Positions 1 to 8,861 of a DNA stretch of 64,000 nt are shown one piece after another (position 1 is the first letter of the stretch; the number at the start of each line of letters is the position of its first letter). This DNA is from Pseudomonas azerbaijanoccidentalis (lineage in GTDB: Bacteria > Pseudomonadota > Gammaproteobacteria > Pseudomonadales > Pseudomonadaceae): contig NZ_JAHSTU010000002.1 of NCBI RefSeq assembly GCF_019145495.1, forward strand, positions 620,001-684,000, read 5' to 3'. Below the pieces are notes generated by a model. The model saw only the letters and a list, made by a program, of their open reading frames with translations. It had not been told where the DNA came from and did not search any database. A program made the translations under genes and the position numbers.

Positions 1-869
1 CGCAGCGTTGCACCGGTGGCGCGAATACGTTCGACGGCGTGTCGGGCGATGTCCTGGCGCAGCTCCACCGGGTGGTTGTAATGCCCCATGATCGACAGGT
101 TTTTCCCCGCCGCGACAATGCGTTGGAACAGTTCCAGCAGCTCGGGCGCATCCTTGTCGCTGACAAAGCGTTGCGGCCAATACGCCACGGATTTGGTGCC
201 GATGCGGATGCTCTTCAGGTGCGGTAAATCCAGCAGCGGCTCGATGTACCCCGCCAGCGAGCGGGTGTTCATGATCATCGGATCGCCCCCGGTGATCAGC
301 ACATCCGTGACCTCGGTGTGCACCCGCAAATAGCTCACCAGCTCCTGGGATTCACGGGCATTGAACTTGAGTTCTTCCTCGCCGATGAACTGCGCCCAGC
401 GGAAACAGAACGTGCAGTACGCGTGACACGTCTGACCGGCACCGGGGAAAAACAACACCGTCTCACGGTACTTGTGCTGAATGCCCGCGAGGACTTTTCC
501 GTCGAGCGTTGCGTTGTTGTGCGTCAGCTGCCCGGCCGGGTGCGGGTTCATGCGCAACCAGATCGCCTCGATACGCCGCTTGATGGCGCTGGCGTCATCC
601 AACTCGATCAGGTGCTTGAGCGATGTGTATTCGTCCGCCAGCAACATGTCCTTGTGGGGAAAAGTCATGCGGAAAATCGGATCGTCCGGGATGTTGTTCC
701 AGTCGATCAGCGTGCCCAGTACATATTCGTTGGTGCGAAACGGCATGACCCGGGCCACGACGGTCATGGCTTCCTGCAATGCCGGGGTCAACTTGTCCCA
801 ATAAGGTGTGTCGCGAATGGTCCGTGCGTTATAGGGTTTGTATCTTTCCTGCTCCGACAGTCCTTGCAT
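1..869 (-). CDS. KamA-family radical SAM protein (lysine 2,3-aminomutase-like), 3' end outside window
   Basis: Reading the minus strand from an ATG at 869 gives about 289 residues with no stop before the window edge, so the C-terminus is missing. The radical SAM cluster motif CxxxCxxC is present as CHAYCTFC, followed by FRW; a glycine-rich ITGGDP motif for SAM binding comes later. The family (lysine or glutamate 2,3-aminomutases and relatives) uses a [4Fe-4S] cluster, SAM and PLP to move an amino group from C2 to C3; the PLP lysine would lie in the missing part. It starts 21 bases after the GST stop, so the two are probably cotranscribed. The substrate is unknown; lysine is only one option. 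Confidence 0.85.
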   Translation of the reverse strand, partial: MQGLSEQERYKPYNARTIRDTPYWDKLTPALQEAMTVVARVMPFRTNEYVLGTLIDWNNIPDDPIFRMTFPHKDMLLADEYTSLKHLIELDDASAIKRRIEAIWLRMNPHPAGQLTHNNATLDGKVLAGIQHKYRETVLFFPGAGQTCHAYCTFCFRWAQFIGEEELKFNARESQELVSYLRVHTEVTDVLITGGDPMIMNTRSLAGYIEPLLDLPHLKSIRIGTKSVAYWPQRFVSDKDAPELLELFQRIVAAGKNLSIMGHYNHPVELRQDIARHAVERIRATGATL

Positions 870-890
870 GGCAGCGCTCCTGATGGTCGT

Positions 891-1535
891 CTACGCGATG
901 GCCGGCGCTTTGCGCTCTATGTCCATCCATGCCCGAACGCTGTCGCGGTCCCACTGCCGCTGGACATACGCCGCCAGCCGCGCAGGCACCGCGTCACCGT
1001 TGGCGACCAGGCGGTTGAGCATGATTGCCAGGTCGGTGTCGGCGATGCTCCAGTCGCCGAACAGGTGCTCGGCGCCCTCTTCCAGCAAACGGTCAGCGAC
1101 AAAGAACAGACGCTCGGCAGCAGCCCGGGCTTCATCGGAAAGCGGCGTGTCTTTCTTGCCGAAATACACCAGGTCAAACGGACGCTCTTTGCGCACCACC
1201 AGCAGATCGCTGCGCAACCAGGCCTGCAATTGACGGGCACGGGCTCGCTGCTTGATGTCTTGCGGGTAAACTCTTTTCGAGCCCGGAGCGAGCTCTTCCA
1301 GATACTCGGCAATGGCTGAAGATTCCGACAATGCAAAGCCTTCGTGAACTAACGCAGGGATTTTGCAGGTCAGCGAAAGATCGCGATAATTTTCCAGATA
1401 GTTTTCACGCGACTTCAAATCGAGCGTAACCAACTCAAAGGAAAGTTGTTTTTCCTTTAACGCGACAAAAGCCGACATCGCAAAGGCACTGACATAATCC
1501 GCCCCCAAATACAGCTTTAACTTTGTACTTTCCAT
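891..1535 (-). CDS. Glutathione S-transferase, YfcF-like
   Basis: 214 residues. The N-terminal thioredoxin-fold half contains KIPALVH (the cis-proline region) and the glutathione-binding LSESSAIAEYLEE segment; the C-terminal half is the helical GST domain. This matches cytosolic YfcF-type GSTs, which have glutathione-dependent peroxidase or transferase activity. The ATG at 1535 was chosen because AGGGAG lies seven bases upstream; a longer reading from 1574 lacks a ribosome site. It appears to head a two-gene unit with the KamA-family gene. The substrate cannot be read from sequence. Confidence 0.85.
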   Translation of the reverse strand: MESTKLKLYLGADYVSAFAMSAFVALKEKQLSFELVTLDLKSRENYLENYRDLSLTCKIPALVHEGFALSESSAIAEYLEELAPGSKRVYPQDIKQRARARQLQAWLRSDLLVVRKERPFDLVYFGKKDTPLSDEARAAAERLFFVADRLLEEGAEHLFGDWSIADTDLAIMLNRLVANGDAVPARLAAYVQRQWDRDSVRAWMDIERKAPAIA

Positions 1536-1694
1536 AGAACGCTCCCTTGCACTAACCAGATTAATCCGTTGCATTTGAAGCGATCGTAGTAAGTTTAATA
1601 AGCGCTGAACAGATACAGAAATTATCTGTTTCTATCGATACAGAAATCTGAGCGTTGCCATCGTCACAGCGCATTTTTCAGGTGTGCAAAAAGC

Positions 1695-1725
1695 AAAAAA
1701 GGGAGTCAGCGTAAGCGGACTCCCT
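1695..1725 (-). terminator. Rho-independent terminator of the MFS/ATP-grasp/RidA/cupin operon
   Basis: AGGGAGTC and GACTCCCT form an 8-bp stem around a 10-base loop. On the minus strand the stem is followed by TTTTTTGCTTTTT. It lies just past the cupin stop codon and separates that operon from the GST gene. Confidence 0.8.
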
Positions 1726-1745
1726 GGTGTGCAGCAGACAGGAAA

Positions 1746-2231
1746 TTACAGCGGGCGGGGGATCAGCCCAACGTTGTCGGCGTGATTGGATAGCAGGGCC
1801 ATTTGTGGCATGTTGCTGAGGTTGAGCATCGCCAGCGGCTCGCAGGTGCTAGTGTTGACGAAGCCGTGCCGGGTCCAGGCAGGCACCAGCAATACATCAC
1901 CGGGGCCGACGTTGACCGCGTCTGCATCACCGAGTGACAACGCGCCGCTACCGGACTGAATGATGAACAGATGCCACCAGGCATGGGCATGACCAGCGAG
2001 TGTGGAACCGGGCACCAGCCATTGCATGGACACCGCCATGCCGGGCGTCAGCTGGCAACCTTCGAGGGAGTTATCGTGGGCCAGCGCAACGATATCGACG
2101 TCACTGGCCTCAAGGGTCTGGCGCATATCGCCAAGTTGGGCAGCTGTCCACACGCGGGGTTTTATCGGCTGCCGATCCAGACTCTGGCGAAAGTCCTTAT
2201 ATGAAAAAAACGCACCCTGAACGTTATTCAT
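1746..2231 (-). CDS. Cupin-domain protein
   Basis: 161 residues with one cupin barrel. The first cupin motif is visible as GSTLAGHAHAWWH with a glycine-rich turn after it; the second is PGDVLLVPAWTRHGF. The histidines HAH and the later RH are candidate metal ligands; the usual glutamate is not obvious. Last gene of the minus-strand operon that starts with the MFS transporter, 83 bases after the RidA-like gene and just before a terminator. It may be a small enzyme or a ligand-binding protein of the same pathway; the specific function is unknown. Confidence 0.75.
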   Translation of the reverse strand: MNNVQGAFFSYKDFRQSLDRQPIKPRVWTAAQLGDMRQTLEASDVDIVALAHDNSLEGCQLTPGMAVSMQWLVPGSTLAGHAHAWWHLFIIQSGSGALSLGDADAVNVGPGDVLLVPAWTRHGFVNTSTCEPLAMLNLSNMPQMALLSNHADNVGLIPRPL

Positions 2232-2314
2232 TTGCTGTTTCCAACTTATTCTGCCGAATGGAGTTAGCCGACCTTAGGCTAACTCTTCAACAGTGTAAAG
2301 CCGGGCAACTTCAC

Positions 2315-2809
2315 TTATAACGCCGAAGGTCGCAGCGCCACGATCATATCAACTTCAATCGGCGCATTTTTTGGCAACTGATAAACACCGACGGTGGTGC
2401 GTGTATGTTTACCGGCATCACCGAGTACGTGGCTGAAAACATCCGATGCACCGTTGGCAACTTCACTGAGGTCGACAAAATCTTCGGTGCACCTCACATA
2501 CACCGTGACCCGAATCAACGACTTGATCTTGTCCAGCGAACCAATGGCATCGACGATCAAGGCCAAACCGCGCATCGCACTGATGCTGGCGGCCGCTTGC
2601 GCATCCGCCATGTTGAGGTCCCGCCCGACCCGTCCCGGGTAGTGGATTTTGCCGTTCATGCGCGGCACCAGGCCACTGATGTACAGTTCATCGTGATGAC
2701 GAATCAGCGGCGCGTAGTGCCCGCCTGCGGTGTTCTCGCCGTAGATGTCGTAGTCGAATTCCCGTGCCAGAGCGATGAAGCGCTCATCACAGGTCATGTG
2801 TGCAATCAT
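2315..2809 (-). CDS. RidA (YjgF/YER057c/UK114) family protein
   Basis: 164 residues. The YjgF fold covers about residues 30-160 with LYISGLVPR near the start and IRVTVYVR and IEVDMIVAL toward the end, in the place of the family's conserved strands. RidA proteins hydrolyse reactive enamines/imines made by PLP enzymes; some relatives act in dedicated catabolic or biosynthetic pathways. The conserved C-terminal arginine of true RidA is not clear (IEVDMIVALRP), so this may be a pathway-specific member. The ATG at 2809 follows GAGGG; an upstream reading to 2998 overlaps the next gene and is unlikely. Confidence 0.8.
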   Translation of the reverse strand: MIAHMTCDERFIALAREFDYDIYGENTAGGHYAPLIRHHDELYISGLVPRMNGKIHYPGRVGRDLNMADAQAAASISAMRGLALIVDAIGSLDKIKSLIRVTVYVRCTEDFVDLSEVANGASDVFSHVLGDAGKHTRTTVGVYQLPKNAPIEVDMIVALRPSAL

Positions 2810-2870
2810 TGAATTAGCCCTCTTGACCAATACTGCAAAAAACATCGATCGCTGCTGCTTGATCCGCCAC

Positions 2871-4151
2871 TCAACCCACCGCCCTTGCCGGTGTTGCCAG
2901 GCTGGTGATCCCGACCCTTGATTCAATGGCTTCGGCCAGACGCGCCAGATCCAGGCTGAGGCGCTCGTACTGCACGTTGAACAACACGATGTGGCCAATG
3001 AACGAGAAGTTGTCTTTCACCAGCGCACTGACCGAATCACCAATGCGCTTGGTCAGCACCGCTTCCACCAGTTCGATGTTCAGCGAGCGGGCTAGCGCCT
3101 GAATGTCCGGTACATCGCGCAGGATGCCCCCCGTGTTCGCCCGCAACAGGCGTATGCCGCAGTAGCCGCGCGGCACGGGATCAACGTTGGCGACGTGGCC
3201 TTCCACCGCCCAGCGAACCCAGCGTTCCCACGGGTCGAAATCGATGAATGCCTTACGCGCCAAATCCCAGATGTGCATGCCACCGGGGCGCATGTTGGTT
3301 TCCACGGCGGAGGTGCGGTGATTGGCCCGGTGGAAAACTTCGTTGTGCCAGGCCCCGTTGTCCTGCGATACCAACCCCGCCATGTGTCGGCCGGCAGCCA
3401 TCAGCCGCGCCTGTGCGTCCGCTGCCAACGGCGCGGGCACCACTTGCTGGATCTCGGCACGGTAGGCGCCATCGGTGGTGGTTTTTTCGGTGATCCAGGT
3501 ACTACCGGCAACATAGTCCCAGCTGTATTCCCGAGCGTTCTGGATCAGCTCTTCGAGCACAATGCCGCCCTCGCGATAGGGCTTCAGGGCCAGCCACGCT
3601 TCGTCGCACTCGGACGGGTGACGGATCACCCGGCAGCCCCGGCTGGCACCTTCGCAGGCCGGCTTGATGAACGCCTTGCCACCCAGTTCGATCACCCGCT
3701 GGCGCAGGTCCGGCAGGCTCTCGATGCGGGTGGATACGATCGGCCGATAATCCTCGGGGGCCGTCGTGGCTGTCGCTTCGAGTTGGCGGAAAATCTGTTT
3801 GTCCAGGCCCGCCCGCGCCTCTGCCGGGGTAATGCCGGGCAAGCCAAAATGGCTGGCCAGCGCCGCGCCCAACAACACACCGCGATCAGAAAACGGCAGC
3901 ACACCGATCAATTTCCAGCGATCGGCATTCAGGCAACCGACCACCAGTTCGAGCGAGGCTGCAACGTCTTTCTCGGCCAGCGAGGTACTGCAAACGTGAT
4001 CAGCCACCTGATCGTCCTGGGGCTGGATCTGCTCGACCAGCAGGATCAAACGGGCGTTGTACAGCGACTTGCACAAATCGCGCAGTTTCTGGATATCGTG
4101 GACCCGACTGCCGTTGTACCCCACCACTACTACGCACGAAGTCGTATTCAT
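2871..4151 (-). CDS. ATP-grasp domain ligase
   Basis: 426 residues. A Rossmann-like N-terminal part (VVVVGYNGSRVHDIQ) is followed by an ATP-grasp fold: AFIKPACEGASRGCRV forms the nucleotide loop, GIVLEELI the hinge region, and HNEVFH plus ETNMRPGGMHIWDLA resemble the metal-binding strands that usually read E-x-N-x-R. Such enzymes join a carboxylate (through an acylphosphate) to an amine or thiol and often make dipeptides or modified amino acids. Between the MFS and RidA genes, 42 bases after the former. The ATG at 4151 has GGGAG close upstream; a TTG six codons earlier is also possible. The substrate is unknown. Confidence 0.8.
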   Translation of the reverse strand: MNTTSCVVVVGYNGSRVHDIQKLRDLCKSLYNARLILLVEQIQPQDDQVADHVCSTSLAEKDVAASLELVVGCLNADRWKLIGVLPFSDRGVLLGAALASHFGLPGITPAEARAGLDKQIFRQLEATATTAPEDYRPIVSTRIESLPDLRQRVIELGGKAFIKPACEGASRGCRVIRHPSECDEAWLALKPYREGGIVLEELIQNAREYSWDYVAGSTWITEKTTTDGAYRAEIQQVVPAPLAADAQARLMAAGRHMAGLVSQDNGAWHNEVFHRANHRTSAVETNMRPGGMHIWDLARKAFIDFDPWERWVRWAVEGHVANVDPVPRGYCGIRLLRANTGGILRDVPDIQALARSLNIELVEAVLTKRIGDSVSALVKDNFSFIGHIVLFNVQYERLSLDLARLAEAIESRVGITSLATPARAVG

Positions 4152-4193
4152 AAAGCTCCCGACTTGCAAAGTGAAAACCGAAACGGCGATGAC

Positions 4194-5294
4194 TCAGTCA
4201 TGCAGCGACGCGATTGATTTACGGTTGAGCCAGTACCAGACCAGAATCCCGCCGGCACCGATGACGGCCAGTACCAGCGCGTTGTAGGGCGGCGGCATGA
4301 CCCGCATGATCAACACGGTCAACCCGGCGCCGACGCCCAGGGAGACTTCCTTGACGAACATGTTGTTCTGCTTGACCGAGAAGTAATCGAGGTGACTGAA
4401 CGCGCACTCGGCGATGGACAGCAGCGCGACCCAGACCAGCGCGCCGACCAGGGTTTCGACGTGGAACGCAGCCGGTGAAGACAGCACTGCAAAGCCGCTG
4501 ACGATGATCGCGATCACGGTCAGGACCTTGAAGCGCCCGGTGCTCTCGATCAGTTTCATGACCGGCACCTGGGCGAACACCACCACAGCGCTGTTGAGGA
4601 TCAGCATCAGGCCATACCAGGCCGGCAGCTCGCCGGTCTTGAGCAGGATCGCTTGCGGCAGGATCGAGAACACACCAAACAGCTTGATGCCCATGATCAC
4701 ACCGGCGATCACCCACGGCAGTTTGTTACGCCAGCCGCTGCCTTCCTGGCTGACCGGACGGGCCACGGCGGCTTCGGTGGTGAAGGTCGCGCCCATGGCG
4801 ATGGGCAGGCACAACAGGACAAAACTGGCGGCGCCGAGGAAAAACATAGTTGGCGTCAGCAGCGGCGACAGCAGGATCAGGCCGGCCAGCAGGCTGCCCA
4901 TGTTCATCGCAACGCGGTTATAGGCCGCGCCTTCCTTGGTCTGCGCCGCTTCGCTTTTGATCAGGTAACCGGCAATCGCAATGCCGTAGGCGAACAGCGC
5001 CGCGGCAAACATGATGACGCCCTGGTTGTGGGTGATTGCCAGCAGCACCAGGCCCATGGCTGCGCACAGCAGCGTGACACTCAACGAGCGGCGACCGAGG
5101 ACCAGCAACGTCAACGGCAGCAGCAACAACAAGGCCCGATACCCCAGGGCCAGAATGCTGTTGGTGGCGGTATCGAGCCATACGTTGGCCTTGCCCAACA
5201 CCGCGAACAGCGCCACGGCCGTGATGATTCGAATGGTGAACAACCGCAGGTTGATCACCGGTTTCGCCACGACGGCGGTTGTTTCTAAACTCAT
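4194..5294 (-). CDS. MFS transporter
   Basis: 366 residues, almost entirely hydrophobic, with about ten to twelve predicted transmembrane helices (for example ALLLLLPLTLLVLG and VIMFAAALFAYGIAIAGYL). The general topology and the cytoplasmic loop after the first half fit the major facilitator superfamily. First gene of the operon, so export of a pathway product or uptake of its substrate are both plausible. The ATG at 5294 has GAGG seven bases upstream. Divergent from the MocR-type regulator, which probably controls it. Confidence 0.8.
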   Translation of the reverse strand: MSLETTAVVAKPVINLRLFTIRIITAVALFAVLGKANVWLDTATNSILALGYRALLLLLPLTLLVLGRRSLSVTLLCAAMGLVLLAITHNQGVIMFAAALFAYGIAIAGYLIKSEAAQTKEGAAYNRVAMNMGSLLAGLILLSPLLTPTMFFLGAASFVLLCLPIAMGATFTTEAAVARPVSQEGSGWRNKLPWVIAGVIMGIKLFGVFSILPQAILLKTGELPAWYGLMLILNSAVVVFAQVPVMKLIESTGRFKVLTVIAIIVSGFAVLSSPAAFHVETLVGALVWVALLSIAECAFSHLDYFSVKQNNMFVKEVSLGVGAGLTVLIMRVMPPPYNALVLAVIGAGGILVWYWLNRKSIASLHD

Positions 5295-5381
5295 GCAGCA
5301 CCTCATACACCTGGTGACTGATCGACCGGCAAAAAGGTCGACAATCTGAAAACACTCCAAAGCGATAGTAAAAAGAGATGC

Positions 5382-5420
5382 TTGTCTTGGTCAGAGCAAG
5401 TTCGTATAGAATCAAACGAA
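5382..5420 (+). promoter_or_regulatory. Promoter of the MocR-type gene with an overlapping inverted repeat
   Basis: TTGTCT and TATAGA are separated by 17 bases and make a good sigma70 promoter for the plus-strand regulator. TTCGT-N10-ACGAA (5401-5420) is a 5-bp inverted repeat spanning the -10 element, a likely site for autoregulation or for control of the divergent MFS operon. Seen by eye; binding is inferred. Confidence 0.5.
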
Positions 5421-5445
5421 CTTTACTGCCGGAGAGACCAGTAAA

Positions 5446-6864
5446 ATGCAGGCTCAGCGCGCAGTGATCGCCGCTATCGAGTTCCAGCCGGGTGTGCCGC
5501 TGGTGCAGCAGATCGTTGATCAATTAACGGTGGCAATCAGTCAGGGCGGCCTGCCCCACGGCTCCAGGCTGCCGCCGATTCGCGAACTCTCCGACTTGAT
5601 GCACGTGGGCAAATCCACGGTGGTCGACGCTCTGGACCGTTTGCGCGCCAAGGGCCTGGTGGTTTCACGCCAGGGTTCCGGGCACTACGTACACCGCTCC
5701 AGCAGCACCCTGCCCGCCAACGCCGGGCCCGACCTGCTGCCACAAGACACCCTCAGCGTGGTCCGCCGCGCGGTACTGCTGGACAGCGGCGCGCTGCGTC
5801 CGGGGGCCGGTTTTCTGCCGTCCTCGTGGTTGCCTGCCGAAGAATTGCTCAAAGCCGTGCGCGGTACGCTGCGCGCGACCACCCTGCGCATGGGCGAATA
5901 CGGCAACGCCAGCGGTTACCTGCCATTGCGCCAGGCCTTGCGCGTCAAGATGGCGAGCTTGGGCATCGAGGCGCCGGTGGAGCAGATCATCACCACCGCC
6001 AACACCGTGCAAGCCATCGACATGCTGATGCGCCTGCTGGTCAAACCCGGCGACACGGTGCTGCTCGACGACCCTTGCTACTTCACGATGCACACCAATC
6101 TGGCGTGGCACGGCGTCAAAGTCATCACCATCCGCCGCGAGTGCGACGGCATGGACCTGGACGCATTGGAACAATTGCTGATTGCCCATCGTCCCGTGCT
6201 CTACATGACCAACAATGCCCTGCACAACCCGACCGGGCATTCGTTCACTTCGGCGCAGGTTTACCGCTTGGTGGAGTTGAGCCATCGCTACAACTTCCAC
6301 ATCCTCGAAGACGATTTGTACTGCGACATGCAGCAACGCCGAACGCCACGCCTGGCTGCGAGCGGGCTGGACAATGTCTCTTACGTCTCCGGGTTCTCCA
6401 AGACCCTGACCGCCAACAGCCGCGTCAGCTTCGCGGTGCTTTCACCGCAACTGGCAGCGCGGATGGTGACGCTGAAAATGGCCTGCGGCGGCATGACCTC
6501 GGAAATGGCCGAGCAGATCATCTGCACCATGCTCAGCGACGGCAGCTACACCAAACACATGCGCCGCACGGTGGACCGCCTCTACGAGTCGAACAGCCGG
6601 GTGGCGGCATGGCTGGGCGAAGCCGGGTGTTCGGTGTCGTCCCTGCCGGGGGAAGGGTTATACATCTGGACTCGACTGCCGGAGGAATATAGCGCCGAAT
6701 GCCTGGCCAGGAAGGGGCTGGAAATAGACCTGGTCCTGGCACCGGGCACCATGCTCAGCAAGGCGGCGGATGCCAATCAGTTTCTGCGATTCAACGTGGC
6801 GCACAGCGACCACGTGCAGGTCCGGGAGCGGTTTTTCCGGTTGCTGGACAAGCCGCACAAATAA
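5446..6864 (+). CDS. MocR-type (GntR/aminotransferase) PLP-dependent transcriptional regulator
   Basis: 472 residues. A GntR winged helix occupies about residues 10-80 (LVQQIVDQLT, LPPIRELSDLM, GLVVSRQGSGHYV). It is fused to a fold-type I aminotransferase domain with NPTGH, the ILEDDLYCDM strand that carries the PLP-contacting Asp and Tyr, and the Schiff-base lysine in SGFSKTL. MocR proteins sense PLP or amino compounds and usually control an adjacent operon, here the divergent MFS/ATP-grasp/RidA/cupin genes. The ATG follows GGAGAG. The ligand is unknown; the pairing with an ATP-grasp gene resembles DdlR-type circuits only in outline. Confidence 0.85.
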   Translation: MQAQRAVIAAIEFQPGVPLVQQIVDQLTVAISQGGLPHGSRLPPIRELSDLMHVGKSTVVDALDRLRAKGLVVSRQGSGHYVHRSSSTLPANAGPDLLPQDTLSVVRRAVLLDSGALRPGAGFLPSSWLPAEELLKAVRGTLRATTLRMGEYGNASGYLPLRQALRVKMASLGIEAPVEQIITTANTVQAIDMLMRLLVKPGDTVLLDDPCYFTMHTNLAWHGVKVITIRRECDGMDLDALEQLLIAHRPVLYMTNNALHNPTGHSFTSAQVYRLVELSHRYNFHILEDDLYCDMQQRRTPRLAASGLDNVSYVSGFSKTLTANSRVSFAVLSPQLAARMVTLKMACGGMTSEMAEQIICTMLSDGSYTKHMRRTVDRLYESNSRVAAWLGEAGCSVSSLPGEGLYIWTRLPEEYSAECLARKGLEIDLVLAPGTMLSKAADANQFLRFNVAHSDHVQVRERFFRLLDKPHK

Positions 6865-6881
6865 CAAAAGACCCTCAATCT

Positions 6882-6922
6882 CTGTGGGAGCGAGCTTGCT
6901 CGCGATGGCGGCAATTCGGTCC
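6882..6922 (+). repeat. Half REP element (GGGAGCGAGCTTGCTCGCGATGGCGG type)
   Basis: The imperfect palindrome GCGAGCTTGCTCGC with flanking GGGA and GATGGCGG is a common extragenic repeat of fluorescent pseudomonads. Only one arm is present here, between the MocR gene and the shared terminator. Confidence 0.7.
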
Positions 6923-6940
6923 ACCAGAAAACCCCCAACG

Positions 6941-6977
6941 AAAAAGCCCCGCTCTTCTCTCGAAGGCGGGGCTTTTC
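6941..6977. terminator. Bidirectional terminator between the MocR-type gene and cyoE
   Basis: AAAAGCCCCGC and GCGGGGCTTTT form an 11-bp stem with A and T runs on both sides. It serves the converging regulator gene and the end of the cyo operon. Confidence 0.85.
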
Positions 6978-6994
6978 GTTACAGCGTCTGGATC

Positions 6995-7882
6995 TTAAGG
7001 CGCGTACGTCAGCAACAGCTCGGCCGGCACTTTGAAGTCCAGGGACATCATCACGCTCAACGCGGTAATGGTGAAGATCGAGAACACGAACAGCTTGCGT
7101 GCCCAGACCGTGTCATCCACTGCCTTGTAGCCGGTCCAGGCCATGTACAACCAGTACATGCCCATGGCCGCGGCAACGGCGAGGTAGCTCATGCCGGCGT
7201 AGCCGCTGAAGGTCAGCATCAAGGTCGCCACGAGGAACGCCAGGATGTAGAGCAGAATGTGCTTCTTGGCCACTTGAATCCCGCGCTTCACTGGCAACAC
7301 CGGAATCGATGCGGCCAGGTAATCGTTGAAGCGGAAGATCGCGATGGCGTAGGAATGCGGCATCTGCCACAGGCTGAACATCACCAGCAGGGTCAGTGCG
7401 GCCATGTCGAAGGTGTTGCTGACTGCGACATAACCAATCACTGGCGGCATGGCGCCCGACAGACTGCCCACCAGCGTGCCGTGAACCGACTTGCGCTTGA
7501 GGTACAGGCTGTAGAAGCCAACGTAGATCACGAAGCCGATCACCGCGAACAAAGCGGCCAACGGGTTGGCCACCTTGTACAACAACGCAACGCCGAGAAC
7601 ACCCAGGACGGTCGCATAGATCAGGGCCAGTTTCAGGGAGATGAGGCCCTGTACCAGCACCCGGTTCTTGGTGCGTTCCATCTTGATGTCGATGTCGCGG
7701 TCGATGCAGTTGTTGAACACGCAACCGGAGGCGACAACCAGGGACGTGCCAATCATGGCGGCCAGAAACACGGCCAGATCGACATGCCCTTTCGAGGCCA
7801 GGAAGAACCCGCCTGCCACAGAAAGCACGTTACCGAAAATGATCCCCGGTTTGGTGATTTGGATAAAGTGCTTGAGCGACAT
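6995..7882 (-). CDS. cyoE: Protoheme IX farnesyltransferase (heme O synthase)
   Basis: 295 residues of the UbiA prenyltransferase superfamily, with about eight or nine membrane helices. The aspartate-rich motif [15 protein letters not shown] (binding Mg-farnesyl diphosphate) is clear near residue 57, and a second polar loop follows TKNRVL. It converts heme b to heme O for the CyoB active site. Last gene of the cytochrome bo3 operon, 10 bases after cyoD, which fits this role rather than the CtaB paralogue of the aa3 oxidase. Confidence 0.95.
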   Translation of the reverse strand: MSLKHFIQITKPGIIFGNVLSVAGGFFLASKGHVDLAVFLAAMIGTSLVVASGCVFNNCIDRDIDIKMERTKNRVLVQGLISLKLALIYATVLGVLGVALLYKVANPLAALFAVIGFVIYVGFYSLYLKRKSVHGTLVGSLSGAMPPVIGYVAVSNTFDMAALTLLVMFSLWQMPHSYAIAIFRFNDYLAASIPVLPVKRGIQVAKKHILLYILAFLVATLMLTFSGYAGMSYLAVAAAMGMYWLYMAWTGYKAVDDTVWARKLFVFSIFTITALSVMMSLDFKVPAELLLTYAP

Positions 7883-7892
7883 CGGGTCTACC

Positions 7893-8234
7893 TCACTTCG
7901 CCATCATGTACGTGTGGATGCTGAACATGATCCACAGCGACAGGCCAACCAGCAGGACGATTACGATCGCGGCGAATACAAACGCGATCACGTTGTTGCG
8001 CTGCGCGGCGGAACGGTCCAGGTGCAGGAAGTACACCAGGTGCACCAGCACCTGGACGATCGCGAACGCGAGGACGATCAACAGGGTGATCGACTTCGGC
8101 AGCGTCGGGTACATCACCAGACCGAATGGAATGACGGTCAGGATCACCGACAGGATGAAACCGATGGCGTACGACTTGTAGCTGCCGTGACCGGCGTCAT
8201 CGTGGCCGTGGTGGGAATGAGCTGGGTTAGCCAT
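7893..8234 (-). CDS. cyoD: Cytochrome bo3 ubiquinol oxidase subunit IV
   Basis: 113 residues with a His-rich N-terminus ([12 protein letters not shown]) and three membrane helices, the size and layout of CyoD. This small subunit assists assembly of the oxidase. Its ATG directly follows the cyoC stop codon with no gap. Confidence 0.95.
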   Translation of the reverse strand: MANPAHSHHGHDDAGHGSYKSYAIGFILSVILTVIPFGLVMYPTLPKSITLLIVLAFAIVQVLVHLVYFLHLDRSAAQRNNVIAFVFAAIVIVLLVGLSLWIMFSIHTYMMAK

Positions 8235-8858
8235 TTACATAGTCCCCATCAGGTAAACAACGGTGAATACGCAGATCCAGACAACGTCCAGGAAGTGCCA
8301 GAACAGGCTCAGGCAGCTCAGACGGGTCTTGTTGGTCGACGTCAGGCCATGCTTGTTGACCTGATACATCATGATCGCCATCCAGATCAGACCGCTGGTC
8401 ACGTGCAGACCGTGGGTGCCGACCAGGGTGAAGAACCCGGACAGGAAGCCGCTGCGGCTAGGGCCGTAGCCTTCGGAGATCAGCAGGTGGAACTCGTTGA
8501 CCTCCATGCCGATGAAGCCCAGACCGAACAGGAAGGTCATGGCCAACCAGCCCAGGACCTGTTTCTTGTTGCCACGGTAGAACGCCAGCATGGCGAAGCC
8601 GTAGGTGATCGAACTGAACAACAGCAGAGCGGTTTCGCCCAGCACGTAGGGCAGTTCGAAGATGTCGTGGCCCGACGGGCCACCGGCTACGTTATTTACC
8701 AGTACCGCGTACACCGCGAAGATCGACGCAAACAGAATGCAGTCGGTCATCAGGTAGAGCCAGAAACCGTATACGGTCATCTCGCCCGAGTCGTGGTGGT
8801 GGTCATCGTGCCCATGGTCACCATGGGCGTGTCCAACATTGGTCACTAAGTTCGACAT
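8235..8858 (-). CDS. cyoC: Cytochrome bo3 ubiquinol oxidase subunit III
   Basis: 207 residues, five membrane helices, typical of CyoC (shorter than the seven-helix aa3 subunit III). The N-terminus has a [10 protein letters not shown] tract. The heme-copper oxidase III signature regions [14 protein letters not shown] and [16 protein letters not shown] are present. Three bases separate it from cyoB. Confidence 0.95.
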   Translation of the reverse strand: MSNLVTNVGHAHGDHGHDDHHHDSGEMTVYGFWLYLMTDCILFASIFAVYAVLVNNVAGGPSGHDIFELPYVLGETALLLFSSITYGFAMLAFYRGNKKQVLGWLAMTFLFGLGFIGMEVNEFHLLISEGYGPSRSGFLSGFFTLVGTHGLHVTSGLIWMAIMMYQVNKHGLTSTNKTRLSCLSLFWHFLDVVWICVFTVVYLMGTM

Positions 8859-8861
8859 GGT

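Noticed and set aside
318..1319. 333-codon plus-strand reading over the KamA and GST genes
   Set aside because: It overlaps the radical SAM gene and the GST gene on the other strand and has no recognisable domain.
4653..5288. Gln/Arg-rich plus-strand reading across the MFS gene
   Set aside because: Low-complexity composition typical of the antisense strand of a membrane protein gene.
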